This document shows, in pieces, positions 52,464 through 62,448 of a stretch of 64,000 nucleotides of DNA (its first letter is position 1; every line of letters begins with the position of its first letter). The position numbers and the translations under genes are program-made. The stretch spans positions 1-64,000 of the forward strand of contig NZ_JARXWG010000008.1 in NCBI RefSeq assembly GCF_029893105.1, written 5' to 3'. This DNA is from Parabacteroides sp. PF5-9. GTDB lineage: Bacteria > Bacteroidota > Bacteroidia > Bacteroidales > Tannerellaceae. The notes below the pieces were generated by a model. It did no database searches. It saw only the letters and a program-made list of their open reading frames with translations, and was not told the DNA's origin.

Positions 52464-52509
52464 TACTTATTCAACTTCCTCACCCCACAGATCTACGTCT
52501 GTCGGTGCA

Positions 52510-53031
52510 TTATTCAACGAATGGGCTATCCATAGCCAGCAGAGGACGTTTAACACGATATAGCTGCATATAATCATGGACTGATACTTTTAGTAAATCA
52601 TCATCTTCTTCATCATCCCCCTTGTCATTCTGCCAACTAAATGTTTTTTGCACGACCTGACCGAATGAATCTTCGATATATACGTCGATAACCTGCTGAT
52701 CCGTACTGTGTGATGTATAATAGAGCCGGAATGTCGTTTTATTCAACGGATATAGGTCATTCGGTAGAAATACCGTTCCGTCATCCATCCGCAGTTCTCC
52801 TTTTCCATCACTTTGAAAATACCTGATAAAGAACCGGGCGTTATCATAGTCACCTTCCTTTACCAGTTGGCATCGAATCTCCGCACTCTCGCCCTGAACG
52901 ATTTTTTTCTGGACGGGCATAGTAACAAGATCAAATGAATAAGCCTGCTGAATATCCAAATCGTCACTACAGGCACAGACTATTGCCGATAGCAATAGCG
53001 TGTATAAAAAATATGCTAAAAACTTTTTCAT
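52510..53031 (-). CDS. traQ: Conjugation lipoprotein TraQ (DUF3872)
   Basis: A 173-residue lipoprotein with a lipobox (VCAC) near residue 21. The body resembles DUF3872, the TraQ family of Bacteroidetes conjugative elements: YSFDLVTMPVQKKIVQGESA, then RFFIRYFQSDGKGEL. It belongs to the mating apparatus with unknown exact task. The neighbour upstream is an unrecognised gene where other elements often have traP. Confidence 0.88.
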   Translation of the reverse strand: MKKFLAYFLYTLLLSAIVCACSDDLDIQQAYSFDLVTMPVQKKIVQGESAEIRCQLVKEGDYDNARFFIRYFQSDGKGELRMDDGTVFLPNDLYPLNKTTFRLYYTSHSTDQQVIDVYIEDSFGQVVQKTFSWQNDKGDDEEDDDLLKVSVHDYMQLYRVKRPLLAMDSPFVE

Positions 53032-53051
53032 GTTTTTTTATTTTAAAATAT

Positions 53052-53390
53052 TTATTGTTTTGTCATTTTATCAAAGACAGCATCAATACCTCTAACCTCT
53101 TCCTTGAAATCAGCAATAATATTATACTTGTCTATTTCCAGTTCTATTCTATCTTCTCCAATATTAAGGAGCATACGAGTTTTATCACTGTCATTAAAAA
53201 CGTAGTTTACTTCCTTCGCTATTTTTTCAAAATCGTCTTTTGAAATAAACCATTTTAATGTGAAACCAACCCCCGCTGACAAAGCAGACATATTATACAT
53301 ATTCACAGGGACAGTATCATCCTGCGATAAATGTTCATTATTCCAGAATCTTAAAAATTCTAAGAGGTTATCTGATGTTGTTGCTATCAT
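53052..53390 (-). CDS. Hypothetical protein between traO and traQ
   Basis: A 112-residue acidic cytoplasmic protein, unrecognised. It sits 13 bases after traO and 20 bases before traQ, so it is co-transcribed with them. It is not the TraP primase-like protein found at this place in other elements. It could be an added accessory gene. Confidence 0.6.
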   Translation of the reverse strand: MIATTSDNLLEFLRFWNNEHLSQDDTVPVNMYNMSALSAGVGFTLKWFISKDDFEKIAKEVNYVFNDSDKTRMLLNIGEDRIELEIDKYNIIADFKEEVRGIDAVFDKMTKQ

Positions 53391-53403
53391 TTCTTCTCAA
53401 AGT

Positions 53404-53988
53404 TTAGTTTATTATAAATTTTAACCCTAATCCGTACTGGAAATGAAAATGCCCTGTTGATGTTCCCCACAATATCCGTTCACGGGCAGTCAGGAGCAAT
53501 ACAACACGGTCTGATAAATAGGTTTCCATTTCCAACGTAATAGCACCCCCATAAATGAACCGGTCTTTATTCCGGAGTGTGGAACCGTCAAAAAGTGTTT
53601 TTTCTCCCCAGTTGCTTGTTTCATATCCGGCAAGAGCAGATCCGCCCAAAGAAAAAAGGACTACTTTATTATGGTCGGAAAGAAATTTCAGGTAATAACC
53701 ACCCTCTCCAGTGAACTGGCTGACAGGTATTCTGTCATCTTTATAAGGGTAATATTTATTCAGGAACTCGGCACCGAATACCCACTTATTTGCATGTTTG
53801 GTATAGGTGGCCATCGACAACCCGAAATAATAGCCCAGTTCATTCTTTTTGTCTGACAAATGGAATCCATCTACCATTCCACCAGTTACCTGTATGCCTT
53901 GCATACCGGGCAAACAACGCTGTGCGTGTGCTTGGTCTGCAAAGACCAGGCACAGCACAAACGTTAGTATAAGTAATAGCCGTTTCAT
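53404..53988 (-). CDS. traO: Conjugation protein TraO
   Basis: A 194-residue exported protein with a signal peptide (about residues 1-22) and a beta-rich body (GMQGIQVTGGMVDGF, then GEGGYYLKFLSD) typical of the TraO family, which is thought to lie in the outer membrane. It follows traN by two bases. Confidence 0.88.
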   Translation of the reverse strand: MKRLLLILTFVLCLVFADQAHAQRCLPGMQGIQVTGGMVDGFHLSDKKNELGYYFGLSMATYTKHANKWVFGAEFLNKYYPYKDDRIPVSQFTGEGGYYLKFLSDHNKVVLFSLGGSALAGYETSNWGEKTLFDGSTLRNKDRFIYGGAITLEMETYLSDRVVLLLTARERILWGTSTGHFHFQYGLGLKFIIN

Positions 53989-53990
53989 GG

Positions 53991-54953
53991 TTATTTAACT
54001 TTCAATTCGTTGATAACTTTCGCCCTTATCAGGTCGGCATTTTCGACAACAAAACTTTGATGCCGTCCGCCCTCTTTTTCGTTCAGTTCGATGATAAGGT
54101 GCTTATCATCCGGTATCGTAAACTTCGGCAAAGTGAAAATCACACGTTCTGTCCGTTTTCCACCTATCAATGTCAGGTTATTATGCGCCCGGAGTGGTAC
54201 AATTACCTGTTCCTGAATGGCTGTACGTTTCGCCAGTTTTTTATCTACAATCTTGAAAGTGATAAAATCTACATCAAACGGCACATTGGATGAGTTTTTG
54301 AGTTGCATGTGGAAATAAAGCAATCCGTTATGCGTGTAAATTCCTTTGAGTGTGTACTGAATACCGAAACGTTTGGAACCGATGTGCTTTATTTCCCTGT
54401 CATCATTTTTATAGATAGATTTCATTATCAGTTTAACCAGTAACGGCGATTCGCTACCCAATTCCCTCATGTAAATCTCCATAGCGTTATTTGGTCTGTT
54501 CACGGCTTCTCCATCATGGATAAAGTCGGTCATTTCGACACTCAATTTCACCGGTTCATCGGCATATTTAACATTAAAGGTATAGTATGCGCCATCGTCG
54601 GTAATGACCGCCAAATTGCTTTCACGAGAGAAGTCCCGGAGAGCAGCTTTTACACGCAATACGTTTTCCGCTCCAGCAGCTTTGGCTGCCAACAGGTCGG
54701 CAGAACCCAAATCGACATATCTTATAGCAGACGGGAAAATGATATGCACTGTCTTTGAGAATGTAACCTCCAGTGCGTACGGTGGTATCATCCGGTTAAA
54801 GGTTAGCGGTCTGGTCAGACCGTCAAAATAATCTCCGGTAGAGGGAGAAATATTTGCTGTTTGCTGTTTTTCTACGCTCTGTTTTTCAACATCCTGAGCG
54901 TTCGCTGTGAATACGCACCCGATAATAGCGAGTGCAAAAAGAATTTGTTTCAT
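53991..54953 (-). CDS. traN: Conjugation protein TraN
   Basis: A 320-residue exported protein with a signal peptide (about residues 1-19). The family resemblance is clear in LTFNRMIPPYALEVTFSKTV, then FPSAIRYVDLGS, then the C-terminal GGKRTERVIFTLPKF. TraN is thought to be VirB9-like and to form the outer core of the mating channel with TraM and TraO. It lies 71 bases after traM. Confidence 0.9.
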   Translation of the reverse strand: MKQILFALAIIGCVFTANAQDVEKQSVEKQQTANISPSTGDYFDGLTRPLTFNRMIPPYALEVTFSKTVHIIFPSAIRYVDLGSADLLAAKAAGAENVLRVKAALRDFSRESNLAVITDDGAYYTFNVKYADEPVKLSVEMTDFIHDGEAVNRPNNAMEIYMRELGSESPLLVKLIMKSIYKNDDREIKHIGSKRFGIQYTLKGIYTHNGLLYFHMQLKNSSNVPFDVDFITFKIVDKKLAKRTAIQEQVIVPLRAHNNLTLIGGKRTERVIFTLPKFTIPDDKHLIIELNEKEGGRHQSFVVENADLIRAKVINELKVK

Positions 54954-55024
54954 ACGAAAAATTGTTTTAATTGTTAATTACTAAATACTATTGGATTTTT
55001 TTAGTGGTAGGCTTACGCCCTGTT

Positions 55025-56380
55025 TTATACCTTTGGAAGAAGTAATACCTGATGATTAGCTTTCAATGTTACTTCCACTTTACGCATTTTTTTACTGACG
55101 TATTGCGACAATCCCTGAATGGCGCTTCGCCCCAAATCGGCGGCAAGCTGTGAACCTGCGTCGTCTGTTATGGTAATGCTACTGCCCATCGACGTACCCA
55201 TGTTGGCTGCAATTTCTTTAGCTGCGTTCATTTCATCCGAACCCGGAGCCGAAAATCCCCGCAATCCGTCTAAATCGTAAACATCCATTTCAACAGGTAT
55301 CACATTATCTGCATACTGTATAGAAATGATTGTTACCTGAAGCCGCTCCCCGCTAATCTTCGCACTTCCTGTCAGAATAGTATTAGCAGGAATCAGAATA
55401 TTTCCGGCTCTCATAGGCTCCAGTAAACGCAGTTGCATTTCTTTCCCATCGGAAAGTTTTATAGTCTGGCACACACAAGCCTTGATACCGTTTTTCTCCC
55501 TTACGCCTTCCTGTCCGGCAGCCGTGATAAATCCCATGTTACGGGGCTTGCTGTATTGCTCCAGAAACTCGTCATTATCCATTGGAGCTGCCAAAAGCGA
55601 AACAACACTGTGATGTACCTGTGACACAGGCTTCGGGGTTACTTTCTCACGCAGGTTGATTGTGTTATCCCCATTTTGTTGCTGCTGTCCGTCAGGCGTT
55701 ACCTGTCCCTGTGCATTGGGCGTGTATTTGGCTGCAATCTGATAAGATTTTTCTATCAGTTCCAGTTGTTTATCCTCCGCACTTTTCGCAGCTTCGGCTT
55801 CTTCCAGTTTACGCTCCAATTCCTGCATACGCCGATCCAAAGCAAGCTGCTGTTCATCGGCTCCGCTTGCGGGTTGTTCATACCAACTGTTTAACTGGCG
55901 GTTTACATCCTGATAAGCATGGGCTGAAGATTGGATAGGAGAAGCCGCACTACGGGAGTTATCGGGAGAATCGGGAGTAACAGGAGCCGTGCGCACCTGT
56001 TTTTCGTAATCTTCCTGCGTTTTGCGGTCTTCATCTTCACCGAGCGAAAATGCAAAGTCTTGTAAACTACGCCTTTTATTTTCTTCTTTGTTACGCATGG
56101 CTTCCTGTTCGTAAGCTGTCCGCTTATCCCCTACAATACCTTCGTCTTTAGGGATGGGTAGTTCAGGGTTAAACCCGTCGGGTTGCTTTTCATCCTTTCC
56201 GCCGGAGGGCGCAAAGATGAGCCACATAGCCCCGATGAACAGCAAGACAAACAAGGGATAGACAAGCATCTTTTTCCGCTTCTGAATCTCCTGCGGCGTA
56301 AGCTCTTTTTTAGGCTTACTCTCTTTCTTTTTTTCAGTAACTTCCGGTTTCGGTTCGTTACCTTCGTTTTCCTTACTCAT
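55025..56380 (-). CDS. traM: Conjugation protein TraM
   Basis: A 451-residue protein with a charged cytoplasmic start, a membrane helix (about residues 38-56) and a long periplasmic part. This includes a glutamine- and glutamate-rich coiled coil (about 175-215) and the conserved C-terminal domain (about 265-450, with HHSVVSLLAAPMDNDEFLEQ). It is thought to be the VirB10-like part of the channel. I chose the ATG at 56380, which overlaps the end of traL; an earlier TTG start is unlikely. Confidence 0.9.
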   Translation of the reverse strand: MSKENEGNEPKPEVTEKKKESKPKKELTPQEIQKRKKMLVYPLFVLLFIGAMWLIFAPSGGKDEKQPDGFNPELPIPKDEGIVGDKRTAYEQEAMRNKEENKRRSLQDFAFSLGEDEDRKTQEDYEKQVRTAPVTPDSPDNSRSAASPIQSSAHAYQDVNRQLNSWYEQPASGADEQQLALDRRMQELERKLEEAEAAKSAEDKQLELIEKSYQIAAKYTPNAQGQVTPDGQQQQNGDNTINLREKVTPKPVSQVHHSVVSLLAAPMDNDEFLEQYSKPRNMGFITAAGQEGVREKNGIKACVCQTIKLSDGKEMQLRLLEPMRAGNILIPANTILTGSAKISGERLQVTIISIQYADNVIPVEMDVYDLDGLRGFSAPGSDEMNAAKEIAANMGTSMGSSITITDDAGSQLAADLGRSAIQGLSQYVSKKMRKVEVTLKANHQVLLLPKV

Positions 56381-56648
56381 AATCAAATCTGTTTATTTGG
56401 TTGATACTATCTGCTTTCTGCTGATACTCCAGTTCCAGTTGCTTGATATGGTCTATCTGCATTTCCTGACCGCTTTTCTTTCCCATATTATATATGGAAG
56501 AAACCGTCATGTAGATGGAACCTGCGCCAAACACGAAAAGCATTACAAGGATTATAATAATCCGTCCGTCGGGCGTTATCTGCCCTAACAATGACCGCAG
56601 ACCGTCTTCCATCCAGTCCCTTACGGCTGTAAGTTTTTTCTTTATCAT
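56373..56648 (-). CDS. traL: Conjugation protein TraL
   Basis: A 91-residue inner membrane protein with one membrane helix (about residues 29-50), similar to TraL/DUF3989. It lies three bases after traK and overlaps traM, as in other Bacteroidetes elements. It is a structural part with unknown detail. Confidence 0.85.
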   Translation of the reverse strand: MIKKKLTAVRDWMEDGLRSLLGQITPDGRIIIILVMLFVFGAGSIYMTVSSIYNMGKKSGQEMQIDHIKQLELEYQQKADSINQINRFDYE

Positions 56649-56651
56649 GGC

Positions 56652-57275
56652 TTATCGGTCTATTGTTCTTAAATCCCTGTTTTCTATTATCTCAAAGCGT
56701 TCCATAGTGAACCCATGAGGATTATTGTCGCTTCTGACAGAGTTTATCAGGTCGCAGCGTGTAACAAGGCTTCGCTCCGTTACATTACTTGCCCTGATAA
56801 TCATTTGCCGGGCGTAGGTCATTACCTTATAGGGATAAACATCGAGATTACATGCCACAGAATCAATCTGAATAATCTGATTGATATTACCCGACACAAT
56901 GCGGTTGTAGTAACCTTTTTCCGACATATCCTGATAATAGCGGAAAGCACTTTTGTCCACCAGAAAGAGTGCCCTGTTGATGTTTGATTCAATGGCGCTT
57001 TTATCCGGTGATAAGGTAAAGAACAGTTCGTGAAATCGCTTGATATGCTCCCTTGCTTCAACAGGACGGTTTTGAGATAAGTCCTGTGAAAGAGCCAACA
57101 TAAGCGATTTTCCTTCATCCAATACATAGATTTTCTGCCGTTGTGCTTCCGCAAAGCTGAATGAGTTCCAGACTGCATATCCGGTAATTCCTGCACACAG
57201 CACCACAAACACAATGGCGATAATCCTTATTTGCTTGAAACTTGTTTCAATATTTTTTAAACTTTTGAACTCCAT
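56652..57275 (-). CDS. traK: Conjugation protein TraK
   Basis: A 207-residue inner membrane protein: a short cytoplasmic start (EFKSLKNIETSFKQIR), one membrane helix (about residues 17-37) and a periplasmic domain. The topology is that of VirB8-like proteins. The family match and order between traJ and traL make the name secure. Confidence 0.92.
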   Translation of the reverse strand: MEFKSLKNIETSFKQIRIIAIVFVVLCAGITGYAVWNSFSFAEAQRQKIYVLDEGKSLMLALSQDLSQNRPVEAREHIKRFHELFFTLSPDKSAIESNINRALFLVDKSAFRYYQDMSEKGYYNRIVSGNINQIIQIDSVACNLDVYPYKVMTYARQMIIRASNVTERSLVTRCDLINSVRSDNNPHGFTMERFEIIENRDLRTIDR

Positions 57276-57296
57276 GTTTTTAATTACATTTATTGG

Positions 57297-58283
57297 TTAT
57301 TTACCAAGCAAACGACCGCCAACGTTTCCGGCTACTGATCCCGCAACGCCTCCGGCAATTCCACCTGCTTTACTTGCTGTTTTGTTTACTGCGCTTCCGT
57401 ATGCACCCGCTCCACCTGATTGAATAATCCATCCGGCTACGGTCGGGATAGTGAAGTATCCGATAATTCCGATAATCAAGAATACGATATACACACCATT
57501 CGAGCCGTCGGGAATATAGTTCGGATCTTGCAACAAGGCTATATCCTGTTCAAGCATCAAAGTCTGTATGCGTGCCAGTACGGAAGAAAAAATGTCAGAA
57601 ATAGGAAGCCACAGATATACGCTTATATAGCGTGTAAGCCACTGGGTGAGCGTTGCCTGAAACCCGTCATAAATGGAAAAGGCAAACGCAATAGGCCCCA
57701 GTATGGCTAACACGACAAGGAAAAATGTGCGTATCGTATCAATGACCAATGCGGAAGCATTGAACAGCAGTTCAAAGAAATCCCTGATTACCTGCCGGAA
57801 CCATGCCTTGATATCATACCAAAGGCGTTCTCCCCACATACTGATAATTTCAGGCGTATCGGTAATACCGAGGTCTTTCATTTTTTGATCGTACACTTTA
57901 TCATCGACAAGCCACGCTTTACCCTCACGGACACGGGCTTCGTACTCCAGATTATCTTTCTGTTGCTGATAGGCTTTCATATCCATTGTCTGCGATTCCA
58001 AAATGCTATGAGTACCTGTAACAATGGGACTCATAACCGCATTGATAGTTCCCAAAACCAGTGTAGGGAAAAACATTATACAAAGCCCTATCGCAAAAGG
58101 ACGGAGAAGCGGAAACACATCAATAGGCTCCGCACGGCTTAACGCCTGCCATACCCTGTATGCTACATAAAAGAGTGCGCCCAATCCTGCCAACCCCTTT
58201 GCAACCCCAATCATGTTGCTGCAAAGAGGTATCATGTCTTGGTACAGATTCGCAAGAATCTGATGTAAGTTGTCAAAATTCAT
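57297..58283 (-). CDS. traJ: Conjugation protein TraJ
   Basis: A 328-residue inner membrane protein with about six helices and a glycine/alanine-rich C-terminal tail (about residues 300-325). It resembles VirB6 in topology and should be part of the inner membrane channel. It follows traI by 20 bases. Confidence 0.92.
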   Translation of the reverse strand: MNFDNLHQILANLYQDMIPLCSNMIGVAKGLAGLGALFYVAYRVWQALSRAEPIDVFPLLRPFAIGLCIMFFPTLVLGTINAVMSPIVTGTHSILESQTMDMKAYQQQKDNLEYEARVREGKAWLVDDKVYDQKMKDLGITDTPEIISMWGERLWYDIKAWFRQVIRDFFELLFNASALVIDTIRTFFLVVLAILGPIAFAFSIYDGFQATLTQWLTRYISVYLWLPISDIFSSVLARIQTLMLEQDIALLQDPNYIPDGSNGVYIVFLIIGIIGYFTIPTVAGWIIQSGGAGAYGSAVNKTASKAGGIAGGVAGSVAGNVGGRLLGK

Positions 58284-58303
58284 AACTGACTACATTTGTT
58301 TGA

Positions 58304-58924
58304 TTACCAATATCTTTCGGCAGGACTACCGTAAAGAGATAATACCCTGTCCGTATCGCCTTTTTCTTTGGCACGGATATACGAAACCGATATACTCTTT
58401 TGGGTATAATACTTAGTCAGGTTACGATAGTCCAACATCTTAGTATAAATGTCATCTATCGCATCCATCCGTTCTTTATCGGACAGGGAAAGCCCGTTGC
58501 TTCCGGTAACTACGTTTTTCAAATCCGTTACCAACGCTCCCCCTTCCTCCAGTAGTTTGGCATAGCCTGTTGAGATTGCCGCCAGTTCATTCGGGGTAAA
58601 ATTGGGATCACCCACCATTTTATTAAATCCGTTCACGTAGATGTCCGTAATTTCGCTGACCATTGAAATCGTCTTTTGTACCTTACGGGCATCTTTAATC
58701 AGATTGTGGACAGACTTCAAAGCGTCGTAGTATTCCTTTCCCTGATTGTAGATTTTGATACTTTCTTGCAGGTTTTTTATCATATTACCTGCCGTGGATG
58801 TACCTTGTATCGCACTTGTGATATTTTGCACAAGATTGGTCGGATCGGTTACAACCCACTGCGCTTTCGCCTGAAATGAGAACATAGAAAGTGCCACTAT
58901 CAGGCACATAAATATTCGTTTCAT
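58304..58924 (-). CDS. traI: Conjugation protein TraI (DUF4141)
   Basis: A 206-residue exported protein (signal peptide about residues 1-21, ending SFQAKA) that is helical, matching DUF4141: WVVTDPTNLVQNITSAIQGT, then ESIKIYNQGKEYYDALK, and SLYGSPAERYW at the end. It may correspond to VirB5-type minor pilus proteins. It is not the F-plasmid relaxase TraI. Confidence 0.9.
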   Translation of the reverse strand: MKRIFMCLIVALSMFSFQAKAQWVVTDPTNLVQNITSAIQGTSTAGNMIKNLQESIKIYNQGKEYYDALKSVHNLIKDARKVQKTISMVSEITDIYVNGFNKMVGDPNFTPNELAAISTGYAKLLEEGGALVTDLKNVVTGSNGLSLSDKERMDAIDDIYTKMLDYRNLTKYYTQKSISVSYIRAKEKGDTDRVLSLYGSPAERYW

Positions 58925-58961
58925 ACTTTTTATTTTTTAATGATTATTGATTTTGTGTACC

Positions 58962-59264
58962 TTAATCGTACACCCTTTTGTATTCGCCTTCGGTAGTAAG
59001 CAGAAGCATATCCCGCTCATCATCGTAGGCAATGCGAATCATACCGTAGAAATAGAAAAAGGTAATCCCCCAGCTCTGGCACAAAGGGACGGTAAACGCC
59101 GTGTTTTGTTTGTAAATAAACTTCAACCGGAACCGACTACCGTCATGGAATATTTTAAGTCCGGGGGAACCGCAAAGGCTTTCCCATGTCCCGCATATCT
59201 CTCTCATCGGGAAATGGGTATGAAGTTGCGGTGCCGCAAACGGCTTACTGTTTTTTCTTTTCAT
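58962..59264 (-). CDS. DUF3876 protein
   Basis: A 100-residue cytoplasmic protein typical of this place between traG and traI. Features are REICGTWESLCGSPGLKIFH and a C-terminal IAYDDERDMLLLTTEG. Function unknown. It follows traG by five bases. Confidence 0.8.
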   Translation of the reverse strand: MKRKNSKPFAAPQLHTHFPMREICGTWESLCGSPGLKIFHDGSRFRLKFIYKQNTAFTVPLCQSWGITFFYFYGMIRIAYDDERDMLLLTTEGEYKRVYD

Positions 59265-59269
59265 GGCAT

Positions 59270-61774
59270 CTATCCTCCGTACTCCTGTCGCTTGCTTTCA
59301 GCAATCTGCTTAATCGCCAGTTCCATATTTCCATCCAGTTTTTCAGCCAGTTGCATCACTTCCATTTTCTCCGATTCTTCGGTTGTATAGGTGTAATATT
59401 CTTCCAGACTTACTTCTGTGGCATATACGGCACTTTGTACACCTCCTAACCCAAACCAGACTTCCTTGTATTTACGACTGGGTACATTGGACATATTGAT
59501 AGAGAGTACCTGCGATTTTTCCTTTTCGGTCAATCCCAACAACGCCTGAATACTGTCAAATTTGTTCATGTATTTTCTTTGGTCGAGCAAAATTTTACAG
59601 TCGCTATTGTTGATAATACTCTCTTTCACAATAGGAGAAGCGATAATATCATCGACCTCCTGTGTAACGACAATCGCCTCTCCGAAGAATTTCCTCACAG
59701 TCTTAAAAAGATACTTAATGTACTCTGCCATACCCTCTTTAGCGATTGCCTTCCATGCTTCTTCAATCAATATCATCTTACGGATGCCCTGCAAACGGCG
59801 CATTTTGTTGATGAACACTTCCATGATTATGATCGTTACGACGGGAAATAGGATTTTATGGTCTTTTATCGCATCTATCTCAAAGACAATGAAGCGTTTA
59901 GATAATAAATCCAGTTGCTTATCCGAGTTCAACAGGAAGTCGTATTCACCCCCGCGATAGTACGGCTCCAGTACATTCAGGAAATTCGCTATATCGAAGT
60001 CCTTTTCACGTACTTTCTTTTCTTCCAGTACCTTTTTGTAGTCATCACGGACAAACTCATAGAATGTGTTGAAAGACGGTATCAGTTTTTTATCGGTTTT
60101 CAACTTTTCTATATACTGGCTGACTGCATTGGAGAGGGCAACTTCTTCCGCCCGTGAAGGCGGCTCATTATCCCTTTTCCACAGGGTAAGGATCAGCGTT
60201 TTTATACTCTCACGCTTTTCAATATCGAAAACATTATCATCCGTGTAAAAAGGATTGAAAGCAATCGGATTTTGTTCCGTGTAAGTAAAATATACTCCAT
60301 CCTGACCACCTGTGCGCTTGTTGATTAGGTTGCATAATCCCTGATAAGAGTTTCCTGTGTCCACCAAAACGATATGCGTACCCTGTTCGTAGTATTGGCG
60401 CACCATGTGATTTGTAAAGAAAGATTTGCCACTTCCCGACGGCCCAAGAATGAATTTATTCCTATTTGTAATAATTCCTTTTTTCATGGGCAAGTCGGAA
60501 ATATCCACATGGAGTGGCTTACCTGAAACCCTGTCCGCCATTTTGATACCGAACGGACTGGGTGAACTCCGGTAGTTTGTTTCTTCCGTGAAAAAGCACA
60601 AGGCAGGTTCGATAAATGTATAGAACGCTTCTTCCGCAGGAAAATCCCCACTATTACCCGGCATTCCTGCCCAGTACAAAGTAGCGGCATCCACAGTATT
60701 GTGTCTGGGCTTACATTCCATAAGAGCCAACTGGCTACCTACGTCATTGCGGATATGTTTTAGTTCTTCCACATCATCACTCCACGCTATCACGTTGAAA
60801 TGCGCCCTGATGGAAGTCAGCCCGAAGCTATGCGCTTCGTTTAGATACTGGTCGATCCACTCCTTATTTATTTGATTTCCACGACTGTACTTTGAAAGCG
60901 ACTGCATATTCCTTGCACTCTTTTCAAACTTCCGAAGATTCTCCGCACTATCCTCAATAAATAAATACTGGTTGTAGATATGGTCGCATGAGAGAAGTAA
61001 TCCTACCGGAGAAGCGAACGACAAACGGCAATCACTTCTATCGGTCGATAGTTTTTCATACCGCATATCCGTTCCAATACGTCCGGGCAGATCTTCTGCA
61101 TCCGAAAGCGTATGCAGGCAAATATGTTTACTACCTACCCGAAGTCCGTCGGCACCCAGTTCCATATCCTGCAAGCAGGTGGTATCATCGAGCGACAAGG
61201 CGAAATACTTTTCAATAAGCCCTGCCTTTTCATCCGTTCCTGTAATCTCATCCGAACTGATACGGGTAAGCGTAATAAATCCGCTATCATTCATTATCCG
61301 TTCAAATTGCCCGACAGCTTCCAGAAACTTCACACTCGTATCCTTATTGACTTCTTTAGGAATAATGTTCCCACGACAAAGCGATGAGAAGTTGCTTTGC
61401 ATTCTCATTCGCTCTTTCGTTGTTTTAGTCAGGAACAGGAAACATGAGTGATTCAGGAAAGGACGTTCGTTGAAGTGCTTTTCAAAACTGCGGGATAAGA
61501 AACTCATATCATCCTTATCAGTCTGTGGTTTGTAGGTTTCACGCACAAACCAATCTTGTTTATGCACCACACTGTATTCAGGAAGGACTTTTACTGCTTT
61601 CGTCCAGGACGAGTGTATCGCTTCATATTCCGTATTGGTTACTGTAAACAATTCCGGCAGCTCCACATAATAAGCGACCGTAATATCCGCATCCTTTGAA
61701 ATGATGCAGTCATGTTCGACAGCCAGTAACGGGAACTTGTTTTCAATGGTAGATGCCTTCATTATATTACGCAT
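59270..61774 (-). CDS. traG: Conjugation ATPase TraG (VirB4-like)
   Basis: The 834-residue ATPase that powers assembly of the mating apparatus. The Walker A loop GPSGSGKS lies near residue 445 and the Walker B-like MILIEEAWKAI near residue 668, followed by VVTQEVDDI. The N-terminal half is the VirB4/TraC-type domain. In Bacteroidetes elements TraG is the VirB4 relative, not the coupling protein. The start at 61774 overlaps the traF stop, so it is translationally coupled. Confidence 0.95.
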   Translation of the reverse strand: MRNIMKASTIENKFPLLAVEHDCIISKDADITVAYYVELPELFTVTNTEYEAIHSSWTKAVKVLPEYSVVHKQDWFVRETYKPQTDKDDMSFLSRSFEKHFNERPFLNHSCFLFLTKTTKERMRMQSNFSSLCRGNIIPKEVNKDTSVKFLEAVGQFERIMNDSGFITLTRISSDEITGTDEKAGLIEKYFALSLDDTTCLQDMELGADGLRVGSKHICLHTLSDAEDLPGRIGTDMRYEKLSTDRSDCRLSFASPVGLLLSCDHIYNQYLFIEDSAENLRKFEKSARNMQSLSKYSRGNQINKEWIDQYLNEAHSFGLTSIRAHFNVIAWSDDVEELKHIRNDVGSQLALMECKPRHNTVDAATLYWAGMPGNSGDFPAEEAFYTFIEPALCFFTEETNYRSSPSPFGIKMADRVSGKPLHVDISDLPMKKGIITNRNKFILGPSGSGKSFFTNHMVRQYYEQGTHIVLVDTGNSYQGLCNLINKRTGGQDGVYFTYTEQNPIAFNPFYTDDNVFDIEKRESIKTLILTLWKRDNEPPSRAEEVALSNAVSQYIEKLKTDKKLIPSFNTFYEFVRDDYKKVLEEKKVREKDFDIANFLNVLEPYYRGGEYDFLLNSDKQLDLLSKRFIVFEIDAIKDHKILFPVVTIIIMEVFINKMRRLQGIRKMILIEEAWKAIAKEGMAEYIKYLFKTVRKFFGEAIVVTQEVDDIIASPIVKESIINNSDCKILLDQRKYMNKFDSIQALLGLTEKEKSQVLSINMSNVPSRKYKEVWFGLGGVQSAVYATEVSLEEYYTYTTEESEKMEVMQLAEKLDGNMELAIKQIAESKRQEYGG

Positions 61775-62099
61775 ATCCTACCTCCTTTCTTTTCCGTTTG
61801 AACAGGCGGTGCGGAGTTTTCCTGTTTATCAAATAGCGGGGATGCTGTTTTACAGCCATGACTTTCATTAAGCCATGTTCCCCGTATTTTGTATTCAGGT
61901 TAAAGGTCATCCATACCAATACCGATGCAGCGATTACACCGAAGCCGATACACACCCACTGATCCACGCCTGCCATATACATAATGACAAAGACAATGAA
62001 TACGGCAAGCAAGCCTGCGGCAAATATGAAAAGGTATTGTGATTTTAAACCTTTGAACTCCACGCTTTTGCCTATCCCTTTGTTAATATTAAACTCCAT
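61767..62099 (-). CDS. traF: Conjugation protein TraF (DUF4133)
   Basis: A 110-residue inner membrane protein with two adjacent helices (about residues 22-65), VirB3-like in size and place. I chose the ATG at 62099 (MEFNINKGIGKSVEFKGLKS), because the longer reading from 62186 would run into traE. It overlaps traG. Confidence 0.9.
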   Translation of the reverse strand: MEFNINKGIGKSVEFKGLKSQYLFIFAAGLLAVFIVFVIMYMAGVDQWVCIGFGVIAASVLVWMTFNLNTKYGEHGLMKVMAVKQHPRYLINRKTPHRLFKRKRKEVGYA

Positions 62100-62122
62100 A
62101 ACTCTTATCTGTATGAAGCTGA

Positions 62123-62425
62123 TTAAAGGAAGAAGGAGCGCAGGATGGTAGCGGCAACTATAAGAAATATACAGGCACCGAACCACGACGCGGCCGTTTT
62201 CGATGTATCGGGATCGCCGGAACTGAATTTTCCGTACACCTTTACACCCCCAATCAAACCGACGACCGCACCTATGGCGTATATCAATTTTGTCCCCGGA
62301 TCGAAATAGCTCGTTACCATGTTCGTGGCCTCGGTAATGCCGCCAATTCCGTTACCTTGTGCGAATGCACTTGAAACAGCAGCCAGAATAAAAGCTGCCG
62401 ACATTAGAAATTTTTTCTTTGTCAT
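62123..62425 (-). CDS. traE: Conjugation protein TraE (DUF4134)
   Basis: A 100-residue VirB2-like pilin candidate: signal peptide (about residues 1-22, ending SSAFA), then two membrane helices with GVKVYGKFSSGD between. It is preceded by a 9-base-stem hairpin in a 163-base gap, which may help raise its expression over its neighbours. Confidence 0.92.
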   Translation of the reverse strand: MTKKKFLMSAAFILAAVSSAFAQGNGIGGITEATNMVTSYFDPGTKLIYAIGAVVGLIGGVKVYGKFSSGDPDTSKTAASWFGACIFLIVAATILRSFFL

Positions 62426-62448
62426 AATGAGAAATTGTTTAAAAAATG

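Noticed and set aside
61767-62186. Longer TraF reading from 62186
   Set aside because: It would overlap the end of traE, and the family sequence begins at the ATG at 62099.
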